Made by a program: the position numbers and the translations under genes. DNA of 64,000 nt from Saccharomyces uvarum. Lineage: Eukaryota > Ascomycota > Saccharomycetes > Saccharomycetales > Saccharomycetaceae. Under the pieces are notes generated by a model that made no database searches, had not been told where the DNA came from, and was given only the letters and a program-made list of their open reading frames with translations. Shown here in pieces: positions 13,696 to 22,489 of the stretch (position 1 is its first letter; each line of letters starts with the position of its first letter). Where the stretch lies: NCBI GenBank assembly GCA_947243795.1, contig OX365929.1, positions 434,001 through 498,000 of the forward strand, given 5' to 3'.

Positions 13696-16600
13696 ATGTC
13701 AAATCCCTCCAAACCCACATCTCCCTTTGAGGATGATATCGAGCATCAATCGGGATCTGCATCGAACAGGTTACCGTCCATGTCCCCATTCGACGATAGT
13801 TTTCAATTTGAAAACCCAGGTAAAACTCATGGAAGTATTGAGCTAGCAAAGACCAGTGGTTCCATTCTAAAACGACAAACTAAGCCAATGAAAGACATTA
13901 GTACGCCCGATCTATCAAAAGTGGCCTTTGATGGAATCGACGATTATAGTAACGATAATGATATTGACGACGATGATGAATTTAATAGTAAAAAAAACGA
14001 GATTCATGAGCAAGCAAATGAAGTATATGACGATATCCATTCGTTTCAGGCAACACCGATACCTAACTCAGGAGGGTTTGAGGATGTTGAACTGGATAAC
14101 AACGAGAATAACAATATTAACTCACAAACAGAACATGATATAAAAAGAGTACGCTTTGGTACAAGAAGAAATAAGTCCGGCAGAATGGATGTAAATAGGT
14201 CGAAAACCTTAAAATGGGCCAAAAAGAACTTCCATAATGCCATTGATGAATTCAGTACTAAAGAAGACACCCTGGATAATTCAGCCTTTCAGAATAGATC
14301 AGATGAATTAAGAACTCTGTACTATAATTTACCTTTGCCAGAGGACAAGCTGGATGAAGACGGCTTACCAAAAATTGTCTATCCTCGTAATAAAATCAGA
14401 ACTACAAAGTACACACCGTTAACATTTTTCCCCAAAAACATTCTTTTCCAGTTTCATAATTTTGCCAACATTTATTTTTTAATACTGTTAATCCTAGGTG
14501 CCTTCCAAATTTTTGGTGTGACAAATCCAGGTTTTGCATCCGTTCCCTTGATTGTTATTGTCATTATCACTGCCATTAAGGATGGTATTGAAGATTCTAG
14601 AAGAACTGTATTGGATCTGGAACTTAATAATACAAGAACGCATATCTTAACCGGTGTGAAAAATGAAAACGTGGCCTTTGATAATGTTTCCCTATGGAGA
14701 CGGTTTAAGAAGGCAAATACCAAAGGTTTACTAAAGGTTTTTGAATATTTTTCCGAAAATCTTACTGCTGCTGGGAAACAGAAGAAACTGCAAAGAAAAA
14801 GAGAGGAACTACGCAGGAAGAGGAACTCAAAAAGTTTTGGTCCTCGTAGTTCCTTGGATTCTATCGGTAGTTATAGAATGTCTGTTGACTATGCTCGCCC
14901 TTCTTTAGATTATGATAACTTGAATCAAACAATGTCTCAAGCAAACAATCACGGTGATGACGAAAATTTGGTTGATAGATCGCTGCAACCAAGGCCCGAC
15001 TGTAGATTTGCCAAAGATTTCTGGAAAAATGTGAAAGTTGGTGATATCGTTCGTGTTCATAACAACGATGAAATTCCCGCAGATTTAATCTTACTATCGA
15101 CTTCTGATGTAGACGGCGCTTGTTATGTGGAAACCAAGAATTTGGACGGTGAAACAAATTTAAAAGTTCGTCAATCACTAAAAAGTACCAAAAATATCAA
15201 GAGTTCGAGAGATATTGCCAGGACAAAATTCTGGGTGGAAAGTGAAGGGCCTCATGCCAACTTGTACTCTTACCAAGGTAATTTTAAATGGCAGGATATC
15301 CAAAACGGTAGTATCAAAAATGAGCCGGCCAATATCAACAATGTACTGCTTAGAGGTTGTACTTTGAGAAATACCAAGTGGGCTATGGGTTTAGTTATGT
15401 TTACTGGTGATGACACCAAGATTATGATAAACGCTGGTGTTACTCCAACTAAAAAATCTAGAATTTCGAGAGAGTTAAACTATTCTGTTCTTTTAAATTT
15501 CGGATTGTTATTCGTCTTATGTCTTAGTGCTGGTGTCACTAATGGTGTTTATTATACAAAGAAATCTCGATCGAGAGAGTTTTTTGAATTTGGCACCATT
15601 GGAGGTTCTGCATCCACAAATGGTTTTATTTCGTTTTGGGTTGCAGTTATTCTTTACCAATCCTTAGTTCCAATCTCCTTGTACATTTCTGTGGAAATTA
15701 TCAAGACTGCGCAAGCTATTTTCATTTACACGGATGTTCTTTTGTATAATGCCAAACTAGACTATCCGTGCACACCAAAATCGTGGAACATCTCCGATGA
15801 CTTGGGTCAAATCGAGTATATTTTCTCAGATAAGACAGGGACGTTGACACAAAATGTTATGGAATTCAAAAAATGTACAATCAATGGTGTTTCCTATGGA
15901 CGTGCTTATACAGAGGCGTTGGCTGGCTTGAGAAAAAGGCAAGGTATTGATGTCGAATCGGAAGGTCTTCATGAAAAGGAGGCAATAACAAAAGAAAGGG
16001 AAGTAATGATTGATGAATTAAGATCGATGTGTGATAATTCTCAGTTTTCTCCTGATGAATTAACTTTTGTGTCTAAGGAAATTGTAGGCGATTTGAAAGG
16101 AGCTAGTGGTGATCACCAACAAAAGTGTTGTGAGCATTTTCTGTTAGCGCTTGCATTATGCCATTCTGTTCTTGTGGAACCGAATAAGGACGATCCCAAG
16201 AAACTGGATATTAAGGCGCAATCGCCTGATGAATCGGCTTTAGTGTCCACCGCCAGACAACTGGGTTATAGTTTTATTGGTAATGCGAAGAAGGGATTAA
16301 TTGTTGAAATCCAAGGTGTTCAAAAGGAATTTCAAGTATTAAACATTCTCGAATTTAATTCATCAAGGAAAAGAATGAGTTGTATCATCAAGATTCCTGG
16401 TGCCAAATCGAGTGATGAACCTAAAGTCCTCTTGATTTGCAAGGGTGCGGATTCTGTTATCTATTCAAGATTGCAACGTACTCAAAATGACCCCACGCTA
16501 TTGGAAAGGACGGCTCTGCATCTGGAAGAATATGCCACGGAAGGTCTAAGAACGTTATGTTTGGCGCAAAGAGAACTTTCATGGTCCGAATATGAGGATT

Positions 16601-18537
16601 GGGTCAAGACCTACGATATTGCCGCTGCGTCTGTGACTAACAGAGAAGAACAATTGGATAAAGTCACGGATGTTATTGAACGTGAGCTTATCCTTCTTGG
16701 TGGTACGGCCATTGAAGATCGTTTACAAGATGGTGTTCCGGATTCTATTGCTCTGTTGGCCGAAGCCGGTATCAAGTTGTGGGTCTTAACGGGTGATAAA
16801 GTAGAAACTGCTATTAACATTGGGTTTTCGTGTAATGTTTTGAATAACGAAATGGAACTGCTAGTGGTAAAGGCTGCAGGGGAAGATGTGGAGGAGTTTG
16901 GTAGTGATCCCACACAAGTGGTGAACAGCTTGGTGACAAAATACTTGAGAGAGAAATTCAACATGATCGGCTCCGAAGAGGAATTGGAAGAGGCCAAAAA
17001 GGAGCACGGTTTACCAAAAGGAAATTTTGCAGTTATCATTGATGGTGACGCATTGAAGGTAGCCTTGAACGGTGAAGAGATGAGGCGTAAGTTTTTGTTA
17101 TTGTGTAAGAATTGCAAAGCCGTCTTATGTTGTAGAGTATCCCCCGCACAAAAGGCCGCAGTGGTCAAGCTGGTCAAGATTACTTTGGATGTTATGACCT
17201 TGGCAATTGGTGATGGTTCCAACGATGTGGCTATGATCCAGTCTGCAGACGTCGGTGTAGGTATCGCCGGTGAAGAAGGTAGACAGGCTGTGATGTGTTC
17301 TGATTATGCCATCGGGCAGTTCAGGTATGTGACAAGATTGGTGTTGGTGCACGGTAAATGGTGTTATAAGAGATTGGCGGAGATGATTCCGCAGTTTTTC
17401 TACAAGAATGTTATCTTTACGTTGGCGTTGTTCTGGTATGGTATTTTCAATGATTTCGACGGGTCGTATCTGTTCGAGTACACGTACCTGACATTTTACA
17501 ATCTGGCATTTACGTCAGTACCGGTCATCTTACTAGCCGTGTTTGACCAGGACGTCTCCGACACCGTGTCGATGCTGGTGCCACAACTGTACCGGGTGGG
17601 TATTTTAAGGCAAGAATGGAACCAGATGAAGTTTGTTTGGTACATGCTTGACGGTTTGTACCAGTCCGTGATATGCTTCTTTTTCCCCTACCTGGTCTAC
17701 CACAAGAATATGATAGTCACCAGCAACGGGCTCGGACTAGACCATCGTTATTACGTGGGTGTGCCGATCACCGCAATTGCGGTCGTATCGTGCAACCTTT
17801 ACATTTTCATGGAGCAGCACAGATGGGACTGGTTCTGCGCACTGTTCGTAGCGCTGTCGGCCCTTGTGTTCTTCGGATGGACAGGGATCTGGACCAGTTC
17901 ATCATCGAGTAACGAGTTTTTCAAGGGCGCGGCACGTATCTTCGCGCAGCCCATGTTCTGGGCGGTTCTCTTCGTCGGCGTACTGTTCTGTCTGTTACCA
18001 AGGTTCACCTTCGACGCCATCAAAAAGATTTTTTACCCGACAGATATAGAGATCATCAGGGAAATGTGGCAGCGCGGTGATTTTGATCGCTACCCAGAGG
18101 GATACGACCCTACGGACCCTAGCAGGCCCAGAATCGACGGCGCACTTGCCTGCAAGGACTTCAAAAAGTCTATCTCGCTGGACGCCCACCTCGACGGCAT
18201 CAGCCACTCACAGGAAACCATCTTCACAGAGGAAATCCCCATGAGCATCCTCGAAGGTCAGCGGGGCTCACTCAAGGGATACCGCGTGTCCACCTCAATG
18301 GACCGTGGACTACTCAAGCCCGCCACGGCGCCCATGGACATGCCTAGACGATCCATGGCCAGCGCCCGCGGCAGCAGGCTCAGAACCTCTCTGGACCGCA
18401 CCAGAGAGGACATGCTGGCCAACCGCCAGTTGGACACACGGTACTCCGTGGAGCGTGCACGTGCCTCGTTGGACCTGCCGGGTATCAACCACGCAGAGAC
18501 ATTACTCAGCAGCCACAGCCGCGACCAGCCGCGCTAG
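13696..18537 (+). CDS. DNF2: Plasma-membrane phospholipid flippase Dnf2 (P4-ATPase)
   Basis: Dnf2 is a P4-ATPase that, with its subunit Lem3, moves phosphatidylcholine, phosphatidylethanolamine and glucosylceramide from the outer to the inner leaflet of the plasma membrane. The 1613-residue protein has a long acidic and Ser-rich N-terminal tail, the first membrane pair (about residues 250-300), and the actuator motif LDGETN. The phosphorylation motif DKTGT has its catalytic aspartate at 712. Next come the nucleotide domain (KGADSV), the hinge motif GDGSNDV, six C-terminal membrane spans and a regulatory tail. NPF-type sorting signals were not checked. Base composition changes sharply towards GC in the last kilobase. 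The paralogue is DNF1; gene position identifies DNF2. Confidence 0.97.
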   Translation: MSNPSKPTSPFEDDIEHQSGSASNRLPSMSPFDDSFQFENPGKTHGSIELAKTSGSILKRQTKPMKDISTPDLSKVAFDGIDDYSNDNDIDDDDEFNSKKNEIHEQANEVYDDIHSFQATPIPNSGGFEDVELDNNENNNINSQTEHDIKRVRFGTRRNKSGRMDVNRSKTLKWAKKNFHNAIDEFSTKEDTLDNSAFQNRSDELRTLYYNLPLPEDKLDEDGLPKIVYPRNKIRTTKYTPLTFFPKNILFQFHNFANIYFLILLILGAFQIFGVTNPGFASVPLIVIVIITAIKDGIEDSRRTVLDLELNNTRTHILTGVKNENVAFDNVSLWRRFKKANTKGLLKVFEYFSENLTAAGKQKKLQRKREELRRKRNSKSFGPRSSLDSIGSYRMSVDYARPSLDYDNLNQTMSQANNHGDDENLVDRSLQPRPDCRFAKDFWKNVKVGDIVRVHNNDEIPADLILLSTSDVDGACYVETKNLDGETNLKVRQSLKSTKNIKSSRDIARTKFWVESEGPHANLYSYQGNFKWQDIQNGSIKNEPANINNVLLRGCTLRNTKWAMGLVMFTGDDTKIMINAGVTPTKKSRISRELNYSVLLNFGLLFVLCLSAGVTNGVYYTKKSRSREFFEFGTIGGSASTNGFISFWVAVILYQSLVPISLYISVEIIKTAQAIFIYTDVLLYNAKLDYPCTPKSWNISDDLGQIEYIFSDKTGTLTQNVMEFKKCTINGVSYGRAYTEALAGLRKRQGIDVESEGLHEKEAITKEREVMIDELRSMCDNSQFSPDELTFVSKEIVGDLKGASGDHQQKCCEHFLLALALCHSVLVEPNKDDPKKLDIKAQSPDESALVSTARQLGYSFIGNAKKGLIVEIQGVQKEFQVLNILEFNSSRKRMSCIIKIPGAKSSDEPKVLLICKGADSVIYSRLQRTQNDPTLLERTALHLEEYATEGLRTLCLAQRELSWSEYEDWVKTYDIAAASVTNREEQLDKVTDVIERELILLGGTAIEDRLQDGVPDSIALLAEAGIKLWVLTGDKVETAINIGFSCNVLNNEMELLVVKAAGEDVEEFGSDPTQVVNSLVTKYLREKFNMIGSEEELEEAKKEHGLPKGNFAVIIDGDALKVALNGEEMRRKFLLLCKNCKAVLCCRVSPAQKAAVVKLVKITLDVMTLAIGDGSNDVAMIQSADVGVGIAGEEGRQAVMCSDYAIGQFRYVTRLVLVHGKWCYKRLAEMIPQFFYKNVIFTLALFWYGIFNDFDGSYLFEYTYLTFYNLAFTSVPVILLAVFDQDVSDTVSMLVPQLYRVGILRQEWNQMKFVWYMLDGLYQSVICFFFPYLVYHKNMIVTSNGLGLDHRYYVGVPITAIAVVSCNLYIFMEQHRWDWFCALFVALSALVFFGWTGIWTSSSSSNEFFKGAARIFAQPMFWAVLFVGVLFCLLPRFTFDAIKKIFYPTDIEIIREMWQRGDFDRYPEGYDPTDPSRPRIDGALACKDFKKSISLDAHLDGISHSQETIFTEEIPMSILEGQRGSLKGYRVSTSMDRGLLKPATAPMDMPRRSMASARGSRLRTSLDRTREDMLANRQLDTRYSVERARASLDLPGINHAETLLSSHSRDQPR

Positions 18538-18790
18538 CCGCCGGCCCTTACTGTTTTTTGTACTTGTATAGTTAAAGTCATATGATATAGATATAGACAT
18601 TTTAGTATGGTTGCATCACGCCGGACGGCAGTACCCCGCACCGCGGGCTCGGAGCACACGCCGCACGAGCTTTGTGGGCGAAAGGGTGTGGTGCTCCCAC
18701 CCCCCCCCTTCCCCTTCAGCCTGCCCCGGGAATTGCCCCGGCGCCAAGAGGGGACGACGACGCCGGGGTGAGAAAAAGAAAAAAAGACTT
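17450..18790. other. GC-rich island across the DNF2 3' end
   Basis: From about 17450 through the DNF2 stop and on to about 18790 the DNA is markedly GC-rich. One 60-base line (18361-18420) holds 41 G/C by eye count, whereas a line near the gene's start (14101-14160) holds 18. Third codon positions change to G/C while the protein stays in family. The long overlapping frames on the opposite strand here are a by-product of this composition. Confidence 0.75.
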
Positions 18791-19512
18791 TGAGGGGAAA
18801 GGGCGTCGGCAAGAGCAGGGGCAAGGGGAAGGGATGGCGTTTTGTGCTTCAAGGAAATATATTTCGTTGTTTTTTTGCGCTGTGGCGGTATTGTGATACG
18901 GAGTTGCTTTATAGAGGGAGACTGCAAGGTCGTTACTACTGCTACCGTTGAGTATTCTGTTTGTTCTTACAGGTCCCTTGATTTGCACTTGCGTTTGCAT
19001 CCGATTCAGTTTGTACACTTGAAAGAGAAGGAGCAAAAAAAACAACCTAAAAAAACTGCTTTTTTTTCTTTCGGTTTAGAAGTCTTCGATACTACTTACT
19101 GGAAAGACACTCGTAACGCATATCGTTTACCTTAAGGAACAGGTGGCAAGAAATACGTGTGTGTGTGTGTTTGAAACTCTTCTTCTACGCATATCGGGAA
19201 AAAATTTAACGGAAAAAACAAGAAGAAAATCCCCCCACCATACAGAAGGTAAAGAAGTTGGTCTGGTGCAAAAAGTGAGCTCTACCACATTTATCTTCTC
19301 CTTATTATTTCCTCGCTAAGTTTATTGCTGACAGGAATTTTTCGTTATACGGTTTTTTTTTCAGATTCTTCATTTTTTTTTTGCTTTTTCCTGATTTTTT
19401 CATCTTCACTCTTTTGTTCCTTTGTTGGGCGTTTAAAAAGTACTTACTTCTACAACGTGAACATTGTTATAGGCTTTTGATTTAAAGAATATCCAGGGAA
19501 AATCAGCGCACA
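18538..19512. other. DNF2-GIS1 intergenic region / GIS1 upstream
   Basis: I see no supported gene; several open frames on both strands reflect GC richness. The region holds a cluster of AGGGG stress elements (18749-18828), an AGGGAT half of a PDS element (18830-18835), a (GT)7 run at 19157-19170 and poly-A/T tracts close to GIS1. Confidence 0.55.
18749..18835 (+). promoter_or_regulatory. Cluster of AGGGG (STRE) and AGGGAT (PDS-like) motifs
   Basis: AGGGG occurs at 18749-18753, 18793-18797, 18817-18821 and 18824-18828, and AGGGAT at 18830-18835, all on the plus strand upstream of GIS1. Msn2/4, Gis1 and Rph1 bind such motifs. The distance to the GIS1 start (about 680-760 bp) is large for a yeast promoter, and local G richness raises chance matches. 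Confidence 0.35.
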
Positions 19513-22182
19513 ATGGAAATTAAGCCGATCGAGGTTATTGACGGTGTCCCCGTCTTTAGGCCCTCCATGATGGAATTTGCAAATTTTCAGTATTTCATTG
19601 ACGAAATTACTAAATTCGGGTTGGAGAACGGCATTGTCAAGGTCATCCCTCCCAAGGAATGGCTAGACCTTTTGGAAGGCTCTCCTTCTGTGGAGTCTTT
19701 GAAGACTGTTCGAATCAACTCCCCGATTCATCAAAATGTCAAGCAGTGGGAGGGACAACAAGAAAACGGTCTCTTCACTATCGAAAACGACTATGAGGAT
19801 AAATCTTACGATTTAATGCAATGGAAAAACATGGCCTCCAACGATGATTGTCGAATAAAGCAAAACGAGGATGATGTAGTCTTAAAAGAGAACTATAATT
19901 TAAACAACCAAGATGATTTTTATGACCTGACAAAACTACAATCTTTGGAAAGCGATTTTTGGAAAACTGTATTTCTGTCTAAACCGCTTTATGGTGTGGA
20001 CGAAGCCTCGTCAATTTTCCCCTACGATCTAACTTTATGGAATTTGAATAATTTGTCAGATTCCATAAATTCAAGCAATAGACATATACTCTCGGGTCTA
20101 CCTAAATCGATATCTCCATGGCATTTGGACGAACAAAACAAATGTTCAATAAACTACTTGCACTTCGGTTCCCCCAAACAATGGTATTCTGTACCATGTT
20201 TGAATACAGACCGATTTTTGAATCTTTTATCGAAGGAGTTATCACCTGATAAGAAGCATTGTCCTGCATTTATGAGACATCAAAATATTCTAACTTCTCC
20301 AGATTTTTTGAAAAAAAATAACATGAAATTCAACAGAGTCGTACAATTTGAACACGAATTCATCATCACTTTTCCTTATAGCATGAATTCAGGTTTCAAC
20401 TATGGCTATAATCTTTGTGAATCTATTGAATTCACATTAGACCAACAATCTATTGTTAGAAAGCAACCTTATAAATGTCTATGTGCACCTAAGAAGGAAG
20501 AGGAAAAGACTAGTGCCTTTTCCAATCTATCCTACGATTCTAATGAATCTGAACAAAGAGAATCCAACAATGATAACGATAATGACTTATTCCAAAAAGT
20601 TCGGAGCTTCGATGAGCTACTAAACCATTCCTCTCAAGAATTACAAAACCTTGAAGACAACAAAAACCCCTTATTCTCCAACATCAATATGAACAGACCA
20701 CAAAGTAGTTCTCTTCGATCCACTACGCCCAATGGTGTAAACCAATTCCTAAACATGAATCAAACCACGATAAGCAGAATCTCTTCCCCACTACTATCAA
20801 GAATGATGGATTTGTCAAATATTGTAGAACCCACCTTAGATGACCCCACTTCAAAATTCAAAAGAAAGATTCTAACTCCGCAATTGCCTCAAATGAATAT
20901 TCCATCCAATTTAAGTAATTTTGGCACTCCATCCTTGACAAATACAAATTCGTTACTATCTAATATGACGAATGCCTCGACTAATCCATCCACTATCACA
21001 AATGGCAATCCAAACCACAACAACGCTAACGGTGTTGCTGCGCCTGCAGCTGTACCCTCTGCCGCCAATAATACAATCAGCACCAATAACAGTACCAATA
21101 ACAGTAGTAATAACAACGTTTCAACGGTGCCCTCCTCGATGATGCACTCATCCACTCTGAATGGATCCTCAGGTCTAGGTGGTGATAATGATGACAACAT
21201 GCTGGCTTTAAGTTTGGCCACGTTAGCTAACAGTGCCACTGCATCTCCAAGATTAACCCTACCGCCTTTGTCTTCACCAATGAATCAAAATGGGCACACT
21301 TCATTCAACGGTAGCATAATTAACAACAACAGCAGCAATGGTAACAACAACACATACTCCAACGGTACAGCCACGGCTAATGCCACGGCTACATCAGCGC
21401 CTCACAACTTATCAATAGTGTCTCCCAATCCCACTTACAGTCCCAATCCGTTATCTCTATATTTAACCAACTCCAAGAACCCATTAAATTCAGGTCTCAC
21501 CCCATTATCACCTTCTACATCCAATATTCCGTTTCTTAAGAGAAATAATGTGGTTACTTTAAATATTTCAAGAGAAGCTTCAAAGAGCCCCATATCTTCT
21601 TTTGTTAACGATTATAGGTCTCCTTTGGGCGTAAGCAACCCACTAATGTACTCTTCCACAATCAACGACTATTCGAACGGTACTGGAATTCGTCAAAATA
21701 GTAATAATATTAATCCCTTAGATGCAGGTCCATCTTTTTCTCCACTTCATAAAAAACCCAAAATACTTAATGGTAACGATAACAGCAATAGTAACAATTT
21801 TGAATACAATTTCGCCAGTAATAAACAAGAACCTAATTCAGCAATTATGAACAACGATACTGATAATAATAATGGAACGTACCATACTTCGTCGATGAAT
21901 AGTAATGGTAACAATTATCAGTCGCATTCTTCTAAATTCGGTGAAAACGAAGTCATTATGTCAGACCATGGCAAGATCTATATTTGTCGAGAATGTAATA
22001 GGCAATTTTCTTCTGGTCATCATCTAACAAGGCATAAAAAATCTGTTCATTCTGGTGAAAAGCCTCACTCTTGTCCAAGATGCGGTAAAAGATTTAAAAG
22101 AAGAGATCATGTTTTACAACATCTAAATAAGAAAATTCCATGTACTCAAGAAATGGAAAATGCTAAATTAACTGAATCATAA
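19513..22182 (+). CDS. GIS1: JmjC/zinc-finger transcription regulator Gis1
   Basis: Gis1 controls post-diauxic-shift and stationary-phase genes downstream of Rim15 by binding PDS and STRE elements. The 889-residue protein has a JmjN domain (about residues 10-55; VPVFRPSMMEFANFQYFIDEI), a JmjC domain (about 170-330) and a very long Asn/Ser/Thr-rich linker (about 330-815). Two C2H2 zinc fingers lie at the C-terminus (YICRECNRQF...H and HSCPRCGKRF...). In the JmjC iron site H204 and D206 are present (WHLDE), but the distal histidine position reads Y297 (GFNYGYN), so a full Fe(II) triad is missing. The paralogue is RPH1; gene position and the poly-Asn linker identify GIS1. It is convergent with MSH6. 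Confidence 0.95.
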   Translation: MEIKPIEVIDGVPVFRPSMMEFANFQYFIDEITKFGLENGIVKVIPPKEWLDLLEGSPSVESLKTVRINSPIHQNVKQWEGQQENGLFTIENDYEDKSYDLMQWKNMASNDDCRIKQNEDDVVLKENYNLNNQDDFYDLTKLQSLESDFWKTVFLSKPLYGVDEASSIFPYDLTLWNLNNLSDSINSSNRHILSGLPKSISPWHLDEQNKCSINYLHFGSPKQWYSVPCLNTDRFLNLLSKELSPDKKHCPAFMRHQNILTSPDFLKKNNMKFNRVVQFEHEFIITFPYSMNSGFNYGYNLCESIEFTLDQQSIVRKQPYKCLCAPKKEEEKTSAFSNLSYDSNESEQRESNNDNDNDLFQKVRSFDELLNHSSQELQNLEDNKNPLFSNINMNRPQSSSLRSTTPNGVNQFLNMNQTTISRISSPLLSRMMDLSNIVEPTLDDPTSKFKRKILTPQLPQMNIPSNLSNFGTPSLTNTNSLLSNMTNASTNPSTITNGNPNHNNANGVAAPAAVPSAANNTISTNNSTNNSSNNNVSTVPSSMMHSSTLNGSSGLGGDNDDNMLALSLATLANSATASPRLTLPPLSSPMNQNGHTSFNGSIINNNSSNGNNNTYSNGTATANATATSAPHNLSIVSPNPTYSPNPLSLYLTNSKNPLNSGLTPLSPSTSNIPFLKRNNVVTLNISREASKSPISSFVNDYRSPLGVSNPLMYSSTINDYSNGTGIRQNSNNINPLDAGPSFSPLHKKPKILNGNDNSNSNNFEYNFASNKQEPNSAIMNNDTDNNNGTYHTSSMNSNGNNYQSHSSKFGENEVIMSDHGKIYICRECNRQFSSGHHLTRHKKSVHSGEKPHSCPRCGKRFKRRDHVLQHLNKKIPCTQEMENAKLTES

Positions 22183-22489
22183 TGATGGGTAAATGATATA
22201 CAAAAAAGGATTTAAAAAAAAAAAAACATATTTAAATTTCCTGTAACAATATTTTTAATTTTGGTTTTTTATAATGTATTAATTTTCGTGTTTTAATTAT
22301 TCTCTACTAAAATTTTATTTTCTCTCTCCACCTTTTGCTATTATTATTTAATGAATATTTTTATAAACTTGCTACTTTTCATTTTCGCTTTCTGTCATCT
22401 CCTTTTCTTCAAAACTATTTTTTGAGAACTAAAATTAAAAGAAACCAAAAAAATGCTATATATACACATAAAATAAAAAATTCATATGA
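22183..22489. other. Convergent intergenic region GIS1/MSH6
   Basis: Very AT-rich 3' flank of both genes with repeated A and T runs suited to polyadenylation signals on both strands. No gene seen. Confidence 0.5.

Noticed and set aside
18534-18927. Several long overlapping frames on both strands downstream of DNF2
   Set aside because: They follow from the local GC richness, which removes stop codons; none has family features.
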